From contig DIYO01000004.1 in assembly GCA_002427755.1 (NCBI GenBank), positions 186,001-250,000 on the forward strand: a stretch of DNA of 64,000 nucleotides, read 5' to 3'. This DNA comes from Roseivirga sp. UBA6052. Its GTDB lineage: Bacteria; Bacteroidota; Bacteroidia; Cytophagales; Cyclobacteriaceae. The notes beneath the pieces are model-generated. The model was not told the origin of the DNA, searched no databases, and saw nothing but the letters and a program-made list of their open reading frames with translations. This document shows positions 8,263 through 15,457 of this stretch, piece after piece; position 1 is the stretch's first letter; each line of letters starts with the position of its first letter. The translations under genes and the position numbers were made by a program.

Positions 8263-9048
8263 ATGAGCCAAAGCATAGTAATTATACCAACCTACAATGA
8301 GCGAGAGAACATCGAAGAAATGATCGATGTGGTGATGCTTCAGCCTAATGATTTTCATTTGCTGATCGTTGACGATAACTCGCCAGACGGTACTGCTAAT
8401 TTGGTAAAGCAAAAAATGAAAGACTATCCTGATCGGCTTTTTATTGAAGAAAGAACAGGAAAGTTAGGATTAGGTACTGCCTACATTCATGGATTTAAAT
8501 GGGCATTGGCGCATCAGTATCAATACATTTTTGAAATGGATGCCGATTTCTCTCACAACCCAGAAGACTTAAATAAACTCCTTTACGCCTGCAAAGACCA
8601 AGGGAATCATGTAGCCATTGGTTCTAGGTATGTTACAGGAGTTAATGTTGTCAATTGGCCGATGTATCGAGTTATGCTATCCTATTTTGCTAGTCACTAT
8701 GTGCGTATGGTCACGGGAATGCCAATAAGCGATACCACTGCCGGATTTAAATGCTATCACCGTTCGGTCTTAGAAACTATCGAGCTAGACCGTGTAAAAT
8801 TCATGGGTTACGCATTCCAAATCGAGATGAAGTTTTTGGCCTGGAAATACGGATTTAACATTGCTGAAGTGCCCATTATCTTTACTGATAGAACCAGAGG
8901 TGAGTCGAAAATGAGTGGTGGCATTATTAAAGAGGCCATACTTGGCGTAATGCAGATTAAGATCTCTAGCTTGTTTCGTACTTATCGCAGAAAAATGGAC
9001 TATCCTGAATTAGTCGAATCGAATGGCCTTCACAGGGTTAATTCTTGA
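8263..9048 (+). CDS. GT2 polyprenol monophosphomannose synthase-like glycosyltransferase
   Basis: Predicted protein of 261 aa. The GT-A fold shows IIPTYNERENI, VDDNSPDGT and the metal-binding EMDADFSHNP, all as in dolichol- or polyprenol-phosphate mannosyltransferases. The conserved late block DRTRGESKMS is also present. The family transfers a hexose from a nucleotide sugar to a polyprenyl phosphate at the membrane; the exact sugar cannot be told. No C-terminal membrane domain is present. Its 3' end overlaps the convergent permease gene by 39 bp. Confidence 0.93.
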   Translation: MSQSIVIIPTYNERENIEEMIDVVMLQPNDFHLLIVDDNSPDGTANLVKQKMKDYPDRLFIEERTGKLGLGTAYIHGFKWALAHQYQYIFEMDADFSHNPEDLNKLLYACKDQGNHVAIGSRYVTGVNVVNWPMYRVMLSYFASHYVRMVTGMPISDTTAGFKCYHRSVLETIELDRVKFMGYAFQIEMKFLAWKYGFNIAEVPIIFTDRTRGESKMSGGIIKEAILGVMQIKISSLFRTYRRKMDYPELVESNGLHRVNS

Positions 9049-10230
9049 AATCAACACGGTTGGTAAAATCAGCACCAAACCTACAATCACTAAAGTCAAC
9101 ACATTAATACCCAAAGTAATCGTCCAGTCCCAATTAATCGGAACATGACTCATGTAATATGTCTTAGGATTAAGAGGTATCAATTTGAAATAGTACTGTA
9201 TTGCTCCAAAGCCAATGGCAATCAAATTACCAATCAAAAGCCCTCTAAGAACTAGTCTTAAACCATTGTAGGCAAAAATCTTTCTGATCAGCTTATTCTT
9301 GGCTCCAAAAGCCTTGAAAGATCCTATCATAGAAGTTCTTTCCATAATAAGTATAAAGAGCACGCTTACCATATTAAAACAAGCTACGAACAGAATAATC
9401 CCGATCAGGATATATACATTCTGAGAAAGTAAATTCAACCAATCGAAGATTTGCAGAAATTTCTCATCAGCTCTTTCGGTGGTTTGCTCTACACTCACCT
9501 TTTGTATGATGTTATCGTCAGCTTCAGCGAGTTTATCTATATCCGAAATGAAAACTTCATAGCCTCCCACTTGATTATCATCCCATTCATTCAGGGTTCG
9601 AATAACCCTAATATCTCCAATGGCCATTTGTTCATCGAAAGAATCGAGCCCGGTACTGTAAATTCCTGAGATAATGAAGGATCTTGTTCTCGGTGGTTCC
9701 ATATTAAAGTAAGAGACTATTCTATCTCCTAGCCCAACTTTCATACGTTTAGACATGCGCTCAGAAATGGCTACCTGATTTGACGCTTTCAATGAGTCTG
9801 AAAACTCAGGGATTTCTCCTTCCAATAAGTAGTCATCAAATGCAGAGCGATCAAAGGTATTTGATACCCCTTTAAAAAGAAGACCGAAAACTTCCCCATC
9901 AACTGATATGAGCCCCGGTTTATGCGCATACTCTTGAACATGCTCAACTAAGGGCTCCTCTAAAATAGAAGCCATTCTCTCTTCGTCAACTACAATAGGT
10001 GGTTCTTCAAAGCTTGAGCTAAGGGTAAATTTCTTGATTTGAATATGCCCTGAAAAGCTGAAAATCTTGTCTTTGATGTTATTCTGAAACCCTCCAAGGA
10101 TCATAAAAGAGCCAATCATGATAGCCACACCTAAGGCGACACTCGCAATGGCAATTCGATTTATAGTGGAAGAAAAACTCCCCTCTTTGGTAGCGTTTAT
10201 TCTTTTCGATATGAAATAAGGGAGGTTCAA
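9010..10230 (-). CDS. FtsX-like ABC transporter permease, LolC/LolE type
   Basis: Predicted protein of 406 aa with one N-terminal transmembrane helix (about residues 25-50), a large MacB-type periplasmic domain, and three C-terminal helices (about 270-400) ending in LISRINPVKAIRFD. This is the topology of LolC/LolE permeases that extract lipoproteins for outer-membrane transport, or of MacB-like mechanotransmission permeases. No ATPase gene adjoins it. It is divergent from the DUF1343 gene across 45 bp and overlaps the glycosyltransferase gene by 39 bp tail to tail. Confidence 0.9.
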   Translation of the reverse strand: MNLPYFISKRINATKEGSFSSTINRIAIASVALGVAIMIGSFMILGGFQNNIKDKIFSFSGHIQIKKFTLSSSFEEPPIVVDEERMASILEEPLVEHVQEYAHKPGLISVDGEVFGLLFKGVSNTFDRSAFDDYLLEGEIPEFSDSLKASNQVAISERMSKRMKVGLGDRIVSYFNMEPPRTRSFIISGIYSTGLDSFDEQMAIGDIRVIRTLNEWDDNQVGGYEVFISDIDKLAEADDNIIQKVSVEQTTERADEKFLQIFDWLNLLSQNVYILIGIILFVACFNMVSVLFILIMERTSMIGSFKAFGAKNKLIRKIFAYNGLRLVLRGLLIGNLIAIGFGAIQYYFKLIPLNPKTYYMSHVPINWDWTITLGINVLTLVIVGLVLILPTVLISRINPVKAIRFD

Positions 10231-10275
10231 GATTAATACTAATTTTGAGTATTATCTCAAATATAAACGAAGCGC

Positions 10276-11424
10276 ATGATTCGCCTGCTGCCTTTAATCT
10301 CATTTTTAGCTTTCTTTTCTTGTTCTCAAGCCCAATCGCTTAAAGTTGGAGCCGAAAGAATGGACGAATATCTGCCCCTAATCGAAGGTAAGCGGGTAGC
10401 CTTGATAGTAAATCAAACCAGTACAGTAGGCAATACCCATTTAGTTGACACCCTGCTTTCGAGAGGGATTGATATCCAAAAAGTAATGGCCCCTGAACAC
10501 GGTTTTAGAGGTGAAGCTCCGGATGGAGAAAAAATTAATGACTCTAGAGATCAAAAAACAGGTGTACCGATTGTCTCTATTTATGGGAGTTCCAAGAAAC
10601 CAAGTCCTGAGATGCTGGAGGATGTTGATGTCCTGATTTTCGATATTCAAGATGTTGGGGTAAGATTCTACACTTTCATTAGCACAATGCACTACATTAT
10701 GGAAGCTGGTGCAGAAAACGGCAAAAAGGTAATTATTTTGGACCGTCCGAATCCCAATGGTATGTATGTAGATGGACCTGTGAAGGAAGACAGTGTTTCT
10801 AGTTTTGTAGGCATGCATCCCATACCCATTGTTCATGGGCTTACTGTAGGGGAATTAGCTCAAATGATTAACAATGAAGGCTGGCTGAAGAACGGTGTGA
10901 AAGCAGATTTGGAGGTAATCTCAGTATCTGGCTGGACACATAAAAACACATATCCACTTCCGATTAAACCCTCACCCAACTTACCCAATGACAATGCTAT
11001 AGTGCTATACCCTAGCCTGGGACTCTTTGAAGGAACAGCAGTTAGTGTGGGTCGTGGCACTGATCATCCTTTCGAGGTTATCGGACATCCTGATTTTAAG
11101 AACGGAGCTTACAGTTTCACACCAATGCCCAATGCCGGCTCAAAGTATCCTCCACTAGAAGGTGAACTCTGTAAAGGACAAAGTTTTGTAGACACTGAAG
11201 TCAAACATGAATTAACTCTGAAGTATTTAATTGAGTACTATCGAGAATTGGAGGATATAGAATTTTTCAAAGATTATCTCACCTTATTGACAGGTACAGA
11301 AGACTTAAGAAAGCAAATAGAAGCAGGTATGACTGAAGAGCAAATAAAGGCAACCTGGCAACCCAAACTGAATAAATATAAAGCCTTAAGAAAACAATAC
11401 TTGCTATATCCCGATTTTGAATAA
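10276..11424 (+). CDS. DUF1343 lipoprotein, exo-beta-N-acetylmuramidase (NamZ)-like
   Basis: Predicted protein of 382 aa. A signal with lipobox-like FFSCSQA ends near residue 16. Family hallmarks are ALIVNQTSTVG, MAPEHGFRG, LIFDIQDVGVRFYTFIS and ILDRPNPNG, then the C-terminal GRGTDHPFEVIG block. DUF1343 contains NamZ, which releases terminal N-acetylmuramic acid from peptidoglycan fragments. A cell-wall recycling role is therefore likely but inferred. It lies 3 bp upstream of fmt. Confidence 0.92.
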   Translation: MIRLLPLISFLAFFSCSQAQSLKVGAERMDEYLPLIEGKRVALIVNQTSTVGNTHLVDTLLSRGIDIQKVMAPEHGFRGEAPDGEKINDSRDQKTGVPIVSIYGSSKKPSPEMLEDVDVLIFDIQDVGVRFYTFISTMHYIMEAGAENGKKVIILDRPNPNGMYVDGPVKEDSVSSFVGMHPIPIVHGLTVGELAQMINNEGWLKNGVKADLEVISVSGWTHKNTYPLPIKPSPNLPNDNAIVLYPSLGLFEGTAVSVGRGTDHPFEVIGHPDFKNGAYSFTPMPNAGSKYPPLEGELCKGQSFVDTEVKHELTLKYLIEYYRELEDIEFFKDYLTLLTGTEDLRKQIEAGMTEEQIKATWQPKLNKYKALRKQYLLYPDFE

Positions 11425-11427
11425 TAG

Positions 11428-12348
11428 ATGAAAGATCTCCGCATCGTTTATATGGGCACTCCAGAATTTGCAGTACCCAGCTTACAAATACTTGTTGAAA
11501 ATGGCTTTAATGTGGTAGCTGTTATTACGGCACCTGACAAACCCAAAGGACGAGGCCAAAAGTTAGCTACCTCTCCAGTGAAAGACTATGCCGTAAGTCA
11601 AAGTATTCCGGTACTTCAACCCACCAACTTGAAGAATTCAGCATTTCAAGAGGAACTCAAATCTTACCAAGCTAATCTTCAGGTGGTAGTGGCGTTCAGA
11701 ATGTTACCTGTTGCTGTTTGGGATATGCCTGAAATAGGCACTTTCAACCTTCATGCCTCTTTGTTACCTCAATATCGAGGTGCAGCCCCAATTAACTGGG
11801 CCATTATCAATGGGGAGAAAGAAACAGGAGTTACCACTTTCTTTTTGAAGCACGAAATCGATACAGGTAATGTGATCTTTCAAGAGAAAGAAGTCATTGA
11901 AGAAGATGACACAGTAGGCGACCTCTATGTGCGTCTCATGGACAAGGGTGCAAAACTTGTTCTGAAAACCGTATCTGCTATCCAGAAAGGTGATTACCCG
12001 CAAGATCCACAAGATGAATCAGTTGAAATCAAACATGCTCCAAAGATTTTCAAAGAGACTTGTGAAATAGACTGGACTAAAAGTAGCCAAGAGGTTTATG
12101 ATTTTATCAGAGGACTATCACCCTATCCTGCGGCTTGGACAACTCTAAATGATACAACATTCAAAATATACAGAACTGAAAAACTTGAGCTAGCCACTGC
12201 CGGAGACAAGCCTGGAGACTTTAAAACGGATAACAAGACCTACTTGCATATTCAAACGGGAGGTAATGCATTAGCAATCACAGAGCTACAAATGCAAGGC
12301 AAAAAACGAATGAAAATTGAAGACTTCTTAAGAGGAAACAACCTATGA
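11428..12348 (+). CDS. fmt: Methionyl-tRNA formyltransferase
   Basis: Predicted protein of 306 aa of normal family length. It formylates the amino group of methionyl-initiator tRNA using 10-formyltetrahydrofolate. The N-terminal formyltransferase domain starts RIVYMGTPEFAVPSL and contains FNLHASLLPQYRGAAPINW, with the catalytic His, and the Asp in HEIDTGNV. A C-terminal OB-like domain follows (about residues 205-300). The next gene, folA, overlaps it by 4 bp, which places folate use and folate reduction in one transcript. Confidence 0.97.
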   Translation: MKDLRIVYMGTPEFAVPSLQILVENGFNVVAVITAPDKPKGRGQKLATSPVKDYAVSQSIPVLQPTNLKNSAFQEELKSYQANLQVVVAFRMLPVAVWDMPEIGTFNLHASLLPQYRGAAPINWAIINGEKETGVTTFFLKHEIDTGNVIFQEKEVIEEDDTVGDLYVRLMDKGAKLVLKTVSAIQKGDYPQDPQDESVEIKHAPKIFKETCEIDWTKSSQEVYDFIRGLSPYPAAWTTLNDTTFKIYRTEKLELATAGDKPGDFKTDNKTYLHIQTGGNALAITELQMQGKKRMKIEDFLRGNNL

Positions 12349-12854
12349 CAACAACTATAGTAGTGGCCAAGGCAGCCAATAATGCCATTGGAAAAAACAA
12401 TGATTTACTATGGAGACTCCCTGATGATTTTAGATTCTTTAAAAGAGTAACATTGGGTAATTATGTGATTATGGGGAGAAAGACATTCGATTCTCTTCCA
12501 GGCATTCTCCCTGACAGACATTTTGTTATCATCACTAGACAGAAAGACTACGAGGCTCCAGAAGGTCATCATGTAGTGCACAGTTTAGAAGAGGCTCTAG
12601 AGCTTTGCGAAGTTCAAAAAGAGTTAAAGCAGGTCTTCATCATTGGTGGTGGAGTAATTTATAAGGAGTCGCTAGAAAAAGGCTTAGTAGATAAGATGCT
12701 GATTACAGAGGTTGATGCTATAATTGAAGATGCTGATACCTTCTTCCCTGAGTATAATGCTGATGATTGGACTGAAGAGTATAGAAATCATCATCCGGTA
12801 GATGAGAAACATCAATATGCCTTCGATTTTGTGACGTATTTAAAGAAGGAATAA
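12345..12854 (+). CDS. folA: Dihydrofolate reductase
   Basis: Predicted protein of 169 aa. It reduces dihydrofolate to tetrahydrofolate with NADPH. The substrate and cofactor motifs are AANNAIGKNNDLLWRLPDDF with catalytic Asp 27 or so, the VIMGRKTFDSLP NADPH-binding block, and IIGGGVIYKESL. Length and motif order match chromosomal DHFR. Its ATG overlaps the fmt stop by 4 bp. Confidence 0.97.
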   Translation: MTTTIVVAKAANNAIGKNNDLLWRLPDDFRFFKRVTLGNYVIMGRKTFDSLPGILPDRHFVIITRQKDYEAPEGHHVVHSLEEALELCEVQKELKQVFIIGGGVIYKESLEKGLVDKMLITEVDAIIEDADTFFPEYNADDWTEEYRNHHPVDEKHQYAFDFVTYLKKE

Positions 12855-12894
12855 ACTCAGGTTATTTACTTCATTCATATTAAACCTAGATGTC

Positions 12895-12914
12895 ATTCCC
12901 GCGCAGGCGGGAAT
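12895..12914. repeat. REP-like palindrome, left end of copy A
   Basis: The 20-nt hairpin ATTCCCGCGCAGGCGGGAAT has arms ATTCCCGC/GCGGGAAT around a small asymmetric centre. It is identical to the left palindrome of copy B at 15001-15020 and is inverted relative to the right end of copy A. Confidence 0.85.
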
Positions 12915-12918
12915 CCCC

Positions 12919-13218
12919 TCAATTGAACCTAAATACCTCATTATTTAGCCTCTTCATTTCGGGATTGATTTCTCGGATTTGCCTTTCTTTCCATTCACGA
13001 TTCCATTTTTTTATAGCTTTCTCTCTTGCTATAGCAGATTCTATGTCGTCTAGAATTTCATAATAGATTAAATCAGTATACTTATACCTTTTAGTAAAAC
13101 CCTCAGCCGCACCTTCTTCATGTTCATAAACACGCTGTTCTAAATCTGAAGTCACACCAATGTATAACACTGTCCTATGAGGGTTAAACATGATATAGAC
13201 ATAGCCAAGCTTTTGCAT
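12919..13218 (-). CDS. Small GIY-YIG nuclease-domain protein (copy A)
   Basis: Predicted protein of 99 aa made of one GIY-YIG domain. Catalytic positions are intact: GYVY (residues 5-8), YIG (19-21), Arg 29, His 33 in RVYEH, and metal-binding Glu 66 in AREKAIKKW. The tail KKWNREWKERQI...NPEMKRL is typical of the small stand-alone family. Single-domain members are seen widely as intergenic genes, and their function is not established. The stop codon lies 4 nt from the end of a hairpin core, and the whole gene sits within inverted palindromes. It is about 77 percent identical by my count to the protein at 15025-15324. Confidence 0.9.
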   Translation of the reverse strand: MQKLGYVYIMFNPHRTVLYIGVTSDLEQRVYEHEEGAAEGFTKRYKYTDLIYYEILDDIESAIAREKAIKKWNREWKERQIREINPEMKRLNNEVFRFN

Positions 13219-13245
13219 TAAGGAAAATACTAAAGAATTGGGGAG

Positions 13246-13265
13246 ATTCCTGCCTGCGCGGGAAT
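13246..13265. repeat. REP-like palindrome, right end of copy A
   Basis: ATTCCTGCCTGCGCGGGAAT is the reverse complement of the left-end palindrome except for one G-to-A change, so the element ends form an inverted pair. It lies 28 nt upstream of the GIY-YIG start codon and 24 nt before the SDR start. Confidence 0.8.
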
Positions 13266-13289
13266 GACGATTCTATTATATTAAAAGAG

Positions 13290-14084
13290 ATGATCAAATC
13301 ACTTCAAAACAAAACCATATGGATCACTGGTGCCTCCTCAGGAGTTGGAGAGGCATTGGTGAAAGAACTATCCAAAATGGATGTCAATCTTATCATTTCG
13401 GCCAGAAGACAGGAAGAACTTGAGAGAGTCAAATCTGAATCAAGCGGTAATGCTCAGATTGAAATTCTAACGCTTGACCTAACGGATTCAAATTCGTTCA
13501 AAAGCAAAACTACAGAAGCCAATCAATTATTCGGTTCAATTGATATACTGATTAACAATGGAGGCATCTCTCAGAGGTCTATGGTTGTTGATACCAATCT
13601 TGAAGTGGATAGAAGACTTATGGAAGTAAATTACTTTGGAACTATAGGTCTTACAAAAGCGCTATTACCCTCCATGCTAAAAAATCGTAACGGTCATATC
13701 GTAACCATAACAAGCCTTACGGGAATCTTTGGAACGCCATGGCGATCGGGATATGCTGCCAGTAAGCATGCGCTCCACGGTTTCTTTGACAGCATGAGGG
13801 CTGAATTGGAGGATGAGGGTATCAAAGTCACCTTGGCTGCCCTTGGTTTTATTAGAACCAATCTATCAAGAATGGCGCTATTGGGTGATGGGTCTGAAAA
13901 TGGCAGCATAGACGAGACCCATCAAAAAGGAATGGATCCTCACACATGTGCCGTTAAAATCATTAGTGCGATAGAGAAAGAGAAACGAGAAGTATACATC
14001 GGTAAAGAATCGTATGCGGTTTATGTTAAACGGTTTTTACCAGGGCTTTTTGCTCGATTGATTAAGAAAGCTAAGGTGAGGTAA
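13290..14084 (+). CDS. SDR-family oxidoreductase
   Basis: Predicted protein of 264 aa. The NAD(P)-binding motif is ITGASSGVGEAL at residues 13-24, the structural motif is NNGG, the catalytic Ser is in TITSLTG, and Tyr-Lys are in SGYAASKHAL. It resembles the DHRS7-like branch of short-chain dehydrogenases, with the substrate unknown. It lies between two GIY-YIG elements and its stop overlaps the next gene's ATG (TAATG), so the pair is translationally coupled. Confidence 0.93.
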   Translation: MIKSLQNKTIWITGASSGVGEALVKELSKMDVNLIISARRQEELERVKSESSGNAQIEILTLDLTDSNSFKSKTTEANQLFGSIDILINNGGISQRSMVVDTNLEVDRRLMEVNYFGTIGLTKALLPSMLKNRNGHIVTITSLTGIFGTPWRSGYAASKHALHGFFDSMRAELEDEGIKVTLAALGFIRTNLSRMALLGDGSENGSIDETHQKGMDPHTCAVKIISAIEKEKREVYIGKESYAVYVKRFLPGLFARLIKKAKVR

Positions 14085-14830
14085 TGAGCATAAGCCTAAA
14101 ACATAAACTTAATATGGTCTTTGATGGCTTTGTAGAAGTTATTGATTTACAAGACAATTTCGGATGGAAAAAAGTTGAAGAAAAGTTCCAATTCCGAAAT
14201 GAAAGAAGAGAAACAGATTACTTTAAAAAAGGAGAGTTTGAATTTTCTGCATCAATTCTCGATTTGATTACATATGGTTTAACAGAACCTTATGAACTAA
14301 AAAGAGAACTAGAATTAGTTCGAAATACCTTCTCTTTCTTAAACAAAAACTTAACTAATAAAGAAAAGTACATCATTCGACCAAACTATATTGGACTTCT
14401 CAAGCATCAAGATGATTCATGGTTTGATTTCTATATTGAACTGTTAGCTATATGCTATTTCAAAGCGGCAGGCTTGAGCTTAGTTCAAAGAAATTATACA
14501 GATAGTATAGATAAAAAGGATATTGATTTTGTATTTAATTCAAAAGATAGAGGTGACTTGAGAATTGAAGTCGTCAATATTAAACCATCGTTTAACTTAA
14601 TCACAAAAGGAAAAGATTACTGCAAAGAATATTTAAGCGATAAGGTTCATAAAAAAATTCTAGAAAAGTCCATTGTTAAAAGAGAATCAAATTTAGTAGC
14701 TGTAATATGGTGTAGTGCTATTGAAATAGGCTTTATAAAAAAAGAAGTATCCCCAATTCTAGAAGACTATTCAGATTACTTCAAGTTATTCTCATATGAT
14801 AAAGAAAGACTCAATTTTGGACCGATATAA
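14084..14830 (+). CDS. Unrecognised protein, possible degenerate PD-(D/E)XK nuclease fold
   Basis: Predicted protein of 248 aa that I do not recognise. It is Lys- and Glu-rich and more AT-rich than its neighbours. A central segment near residues 118-170 reads as helix FYIELLAICYFKAAGL, then DIDFVF, then RIEVVNIK, which recalls the helix-D-ExK order of the PD-(D/E)XK superfamily. The expected ExK lysine is replaced by Val, with a Lys four residues later. There is no signal peptide and no transmembrane helix. It is coupled to the SDR gene by TAATG and bracketed by GIY-YIG elements. Confidence 0.7.
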   Translation: MSISLKHKLNMVFDGFVEVIDLQDNFGWKKVEEKFQFRNERRETDYFKKGEFEFSASILDLITYGLTEPYELKRELELVRNTFSFLNKNLTNKEKYIIRPNYIGLLKHQDDSWFDFYIELLAICYFKAAGLSLVQRNYTDSIDKKDIDFVFNSKDRGDLRIEVVNIKPSFNLITKGKDYCKEYLSDKVHKKILEKSIVKRESNLVAVIWCSAIEIGFIKKEVSPILEDYSDYFKLFSYDKERLNFGPI

Positions 14831-15000
14831 GTTTGAAGGCATGTTTTGAAGAGCTGGCTTAGCATTATATAAAAACATAATCTACCTAGAACACTACAGT
14901 ACTAAACTAATATGTTTAATCGCTAGACCATTATGGTAGGTAAAACCGTCAAAATCAATTATATAAATTCTTGACCATAAATAACACTAACTAGTCTGTC

Positions 15001-15020
15001 ATTCCCGCGCAGGCGGGAAT
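15001..15020. repeat. REP-like palindrome, left end of copy B
   Basis: ATTCCCGCGCAGGCGGGAAT, identical over all 20 nt to the left end of copy A although the genes they border have diverged. That may reflect selection or conversion on the palindrome. Confidence 0.85.
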
Positions 15021-15024
15021 CCCG

Positions 15025-15324
15025 TCAATTGAACCTAAAAACTTGCTCGTTTAGACGTTTCATTTCTGGGTTAATTTCCTTGATCTGTCTTTCTTTCCAT
15101 TCGCGATTCCATTTTTTCATTGCTTTCTCTCTGGCAATTGCTGAGCCTATATCATCAAAGACTTCATAATAAACTAAATCATGGCAATTATACTTTTTGG
15201 TGAATCCATCGACCAAAGAATTTTCATGTTCATAGACTCTAGTTTCAAGATCAGATGTCACACCGATATAAAGTACTTTTCGATTGACGTTAGACATAAC
15301 ATACACATAACCGAGTTTCTGCAT
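15025..15324 (-). CDS. Small GIY-YIG nuclease-domain protein (copy B)
   Basis: Predicted protein of 99 aa from the ATG at 15324, chosen because it aligns with copy A; an upstream in-frame start at 15339 would add five residues. The GIY-YIG residues are intact: GYVY, YIG at 19-21, Arg 29, His 33 and Glu 66 (AREKAMKKW). The C-terminal block WNREWKERQIKEINPEMKRL is almost the same as in copy A. Stop codon, spacing and flanking palindromes are arranged as in copy A. Function is unknown; DNA nicking at the flanking hairpins is an inference. Confidence 0.9.
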   Translation of the reverse strand: MQKLGYVYVMSNVNRKVLYIGVTSDLETRVYEHENSLVDGFTKKYNCHDLVYYEVFDDIGSAIAREKAMKKWNREWKERQIKEINPEMKRLNEQVFRFN

Positions 15325-15351
15325 AACAGAATCTAACAAAATATTAGGGAG

Positions 15352-15371
15352 ATTCCCGCCTACGCGGGAAT
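15352..15371. repeat. REP-like palindrome, right end of copy B
   Basis: ATTCCCGCCTACGCGGGAAT is the reverse complement of the left-end hairpin with one base changed in the loop. It is preceded by GGGAG, as at the right end of copy A. Confidence 0.8.
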
Positions 15372-15392
15372 GACACTTAAATAATTACATAT

Positions 15393-15422
15393 AATAAAAA
15401 AGCCATCCCTCTCGGAATGGCT
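15393..15422 (-). terminator. Intrinsic terminator of the PaaN gene
   Basis: Read on the minus strand, AGCCATTCC-GAGA-GGGATGGCT forms a stem (15401-15422) followed by TTTTTTATT. It lies 36 bp after the PaaN stop codon, as expected for a rho-independent terminator. Confidence 0.85.
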
Positions 15423-15457
15423 CAATCTCGTAACTCCCTGCTCGGAGCTAATAACTC

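Larger units (their letters stand above)
12892..13268 (-). mobile_element. GIY-YIG palindrome element, copy A (377 bp)
   Basis: An intergenic unit bounded by inverted GTCATTCCCGCGCAGGC...GGGAATCC palindromes. The left hairpin core is at 12895-12914 and the right core at 13246-13265. The only gene inside is the GIY-YIG gene 12919-13218, whose stop abuts the left palindrome. Its length (GTC to GAC) equals that of copy B exactly. Mobility is inferred from the shared architecture; no clear target-site duplication was found. Confidence 0.6.
14998..15374 (-). mobile_element. GIY-YIG palindrome element, copy B (377 bp)
   Basis: Same length, orientation and layout as copy A: left palindrome 15001-15020, four bases, the stop of the GIY-YIG gene, then the gene, and 50 bp from its start to the outer end of the inverted right palindrome. 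It lies about 1.7 kb from copy A in direct orientation. The encoded proteins differ at about 23 of 99 positions, so this is not a recent duplication. Confidence 0.6.

Noticed and set aside
10441..10836. 131-codon minus-strand frame opposite the DUF1343 gene
   Set aside because: It is a shadow of a recognised gene, with no domain or neighbour support.
12892..15374. Target-site duplications around GIY-YIG copies A and B
   Set aside because: Copy A has GAT on both sides, but copy B has none beyond chance, so no duplication is claimed.
12892..15374. Homing endonuclease of a group I intron
   Set aside because: The GIY-YIG genes are intergenic, there is no interrupted host gene, and no intron core was seen.
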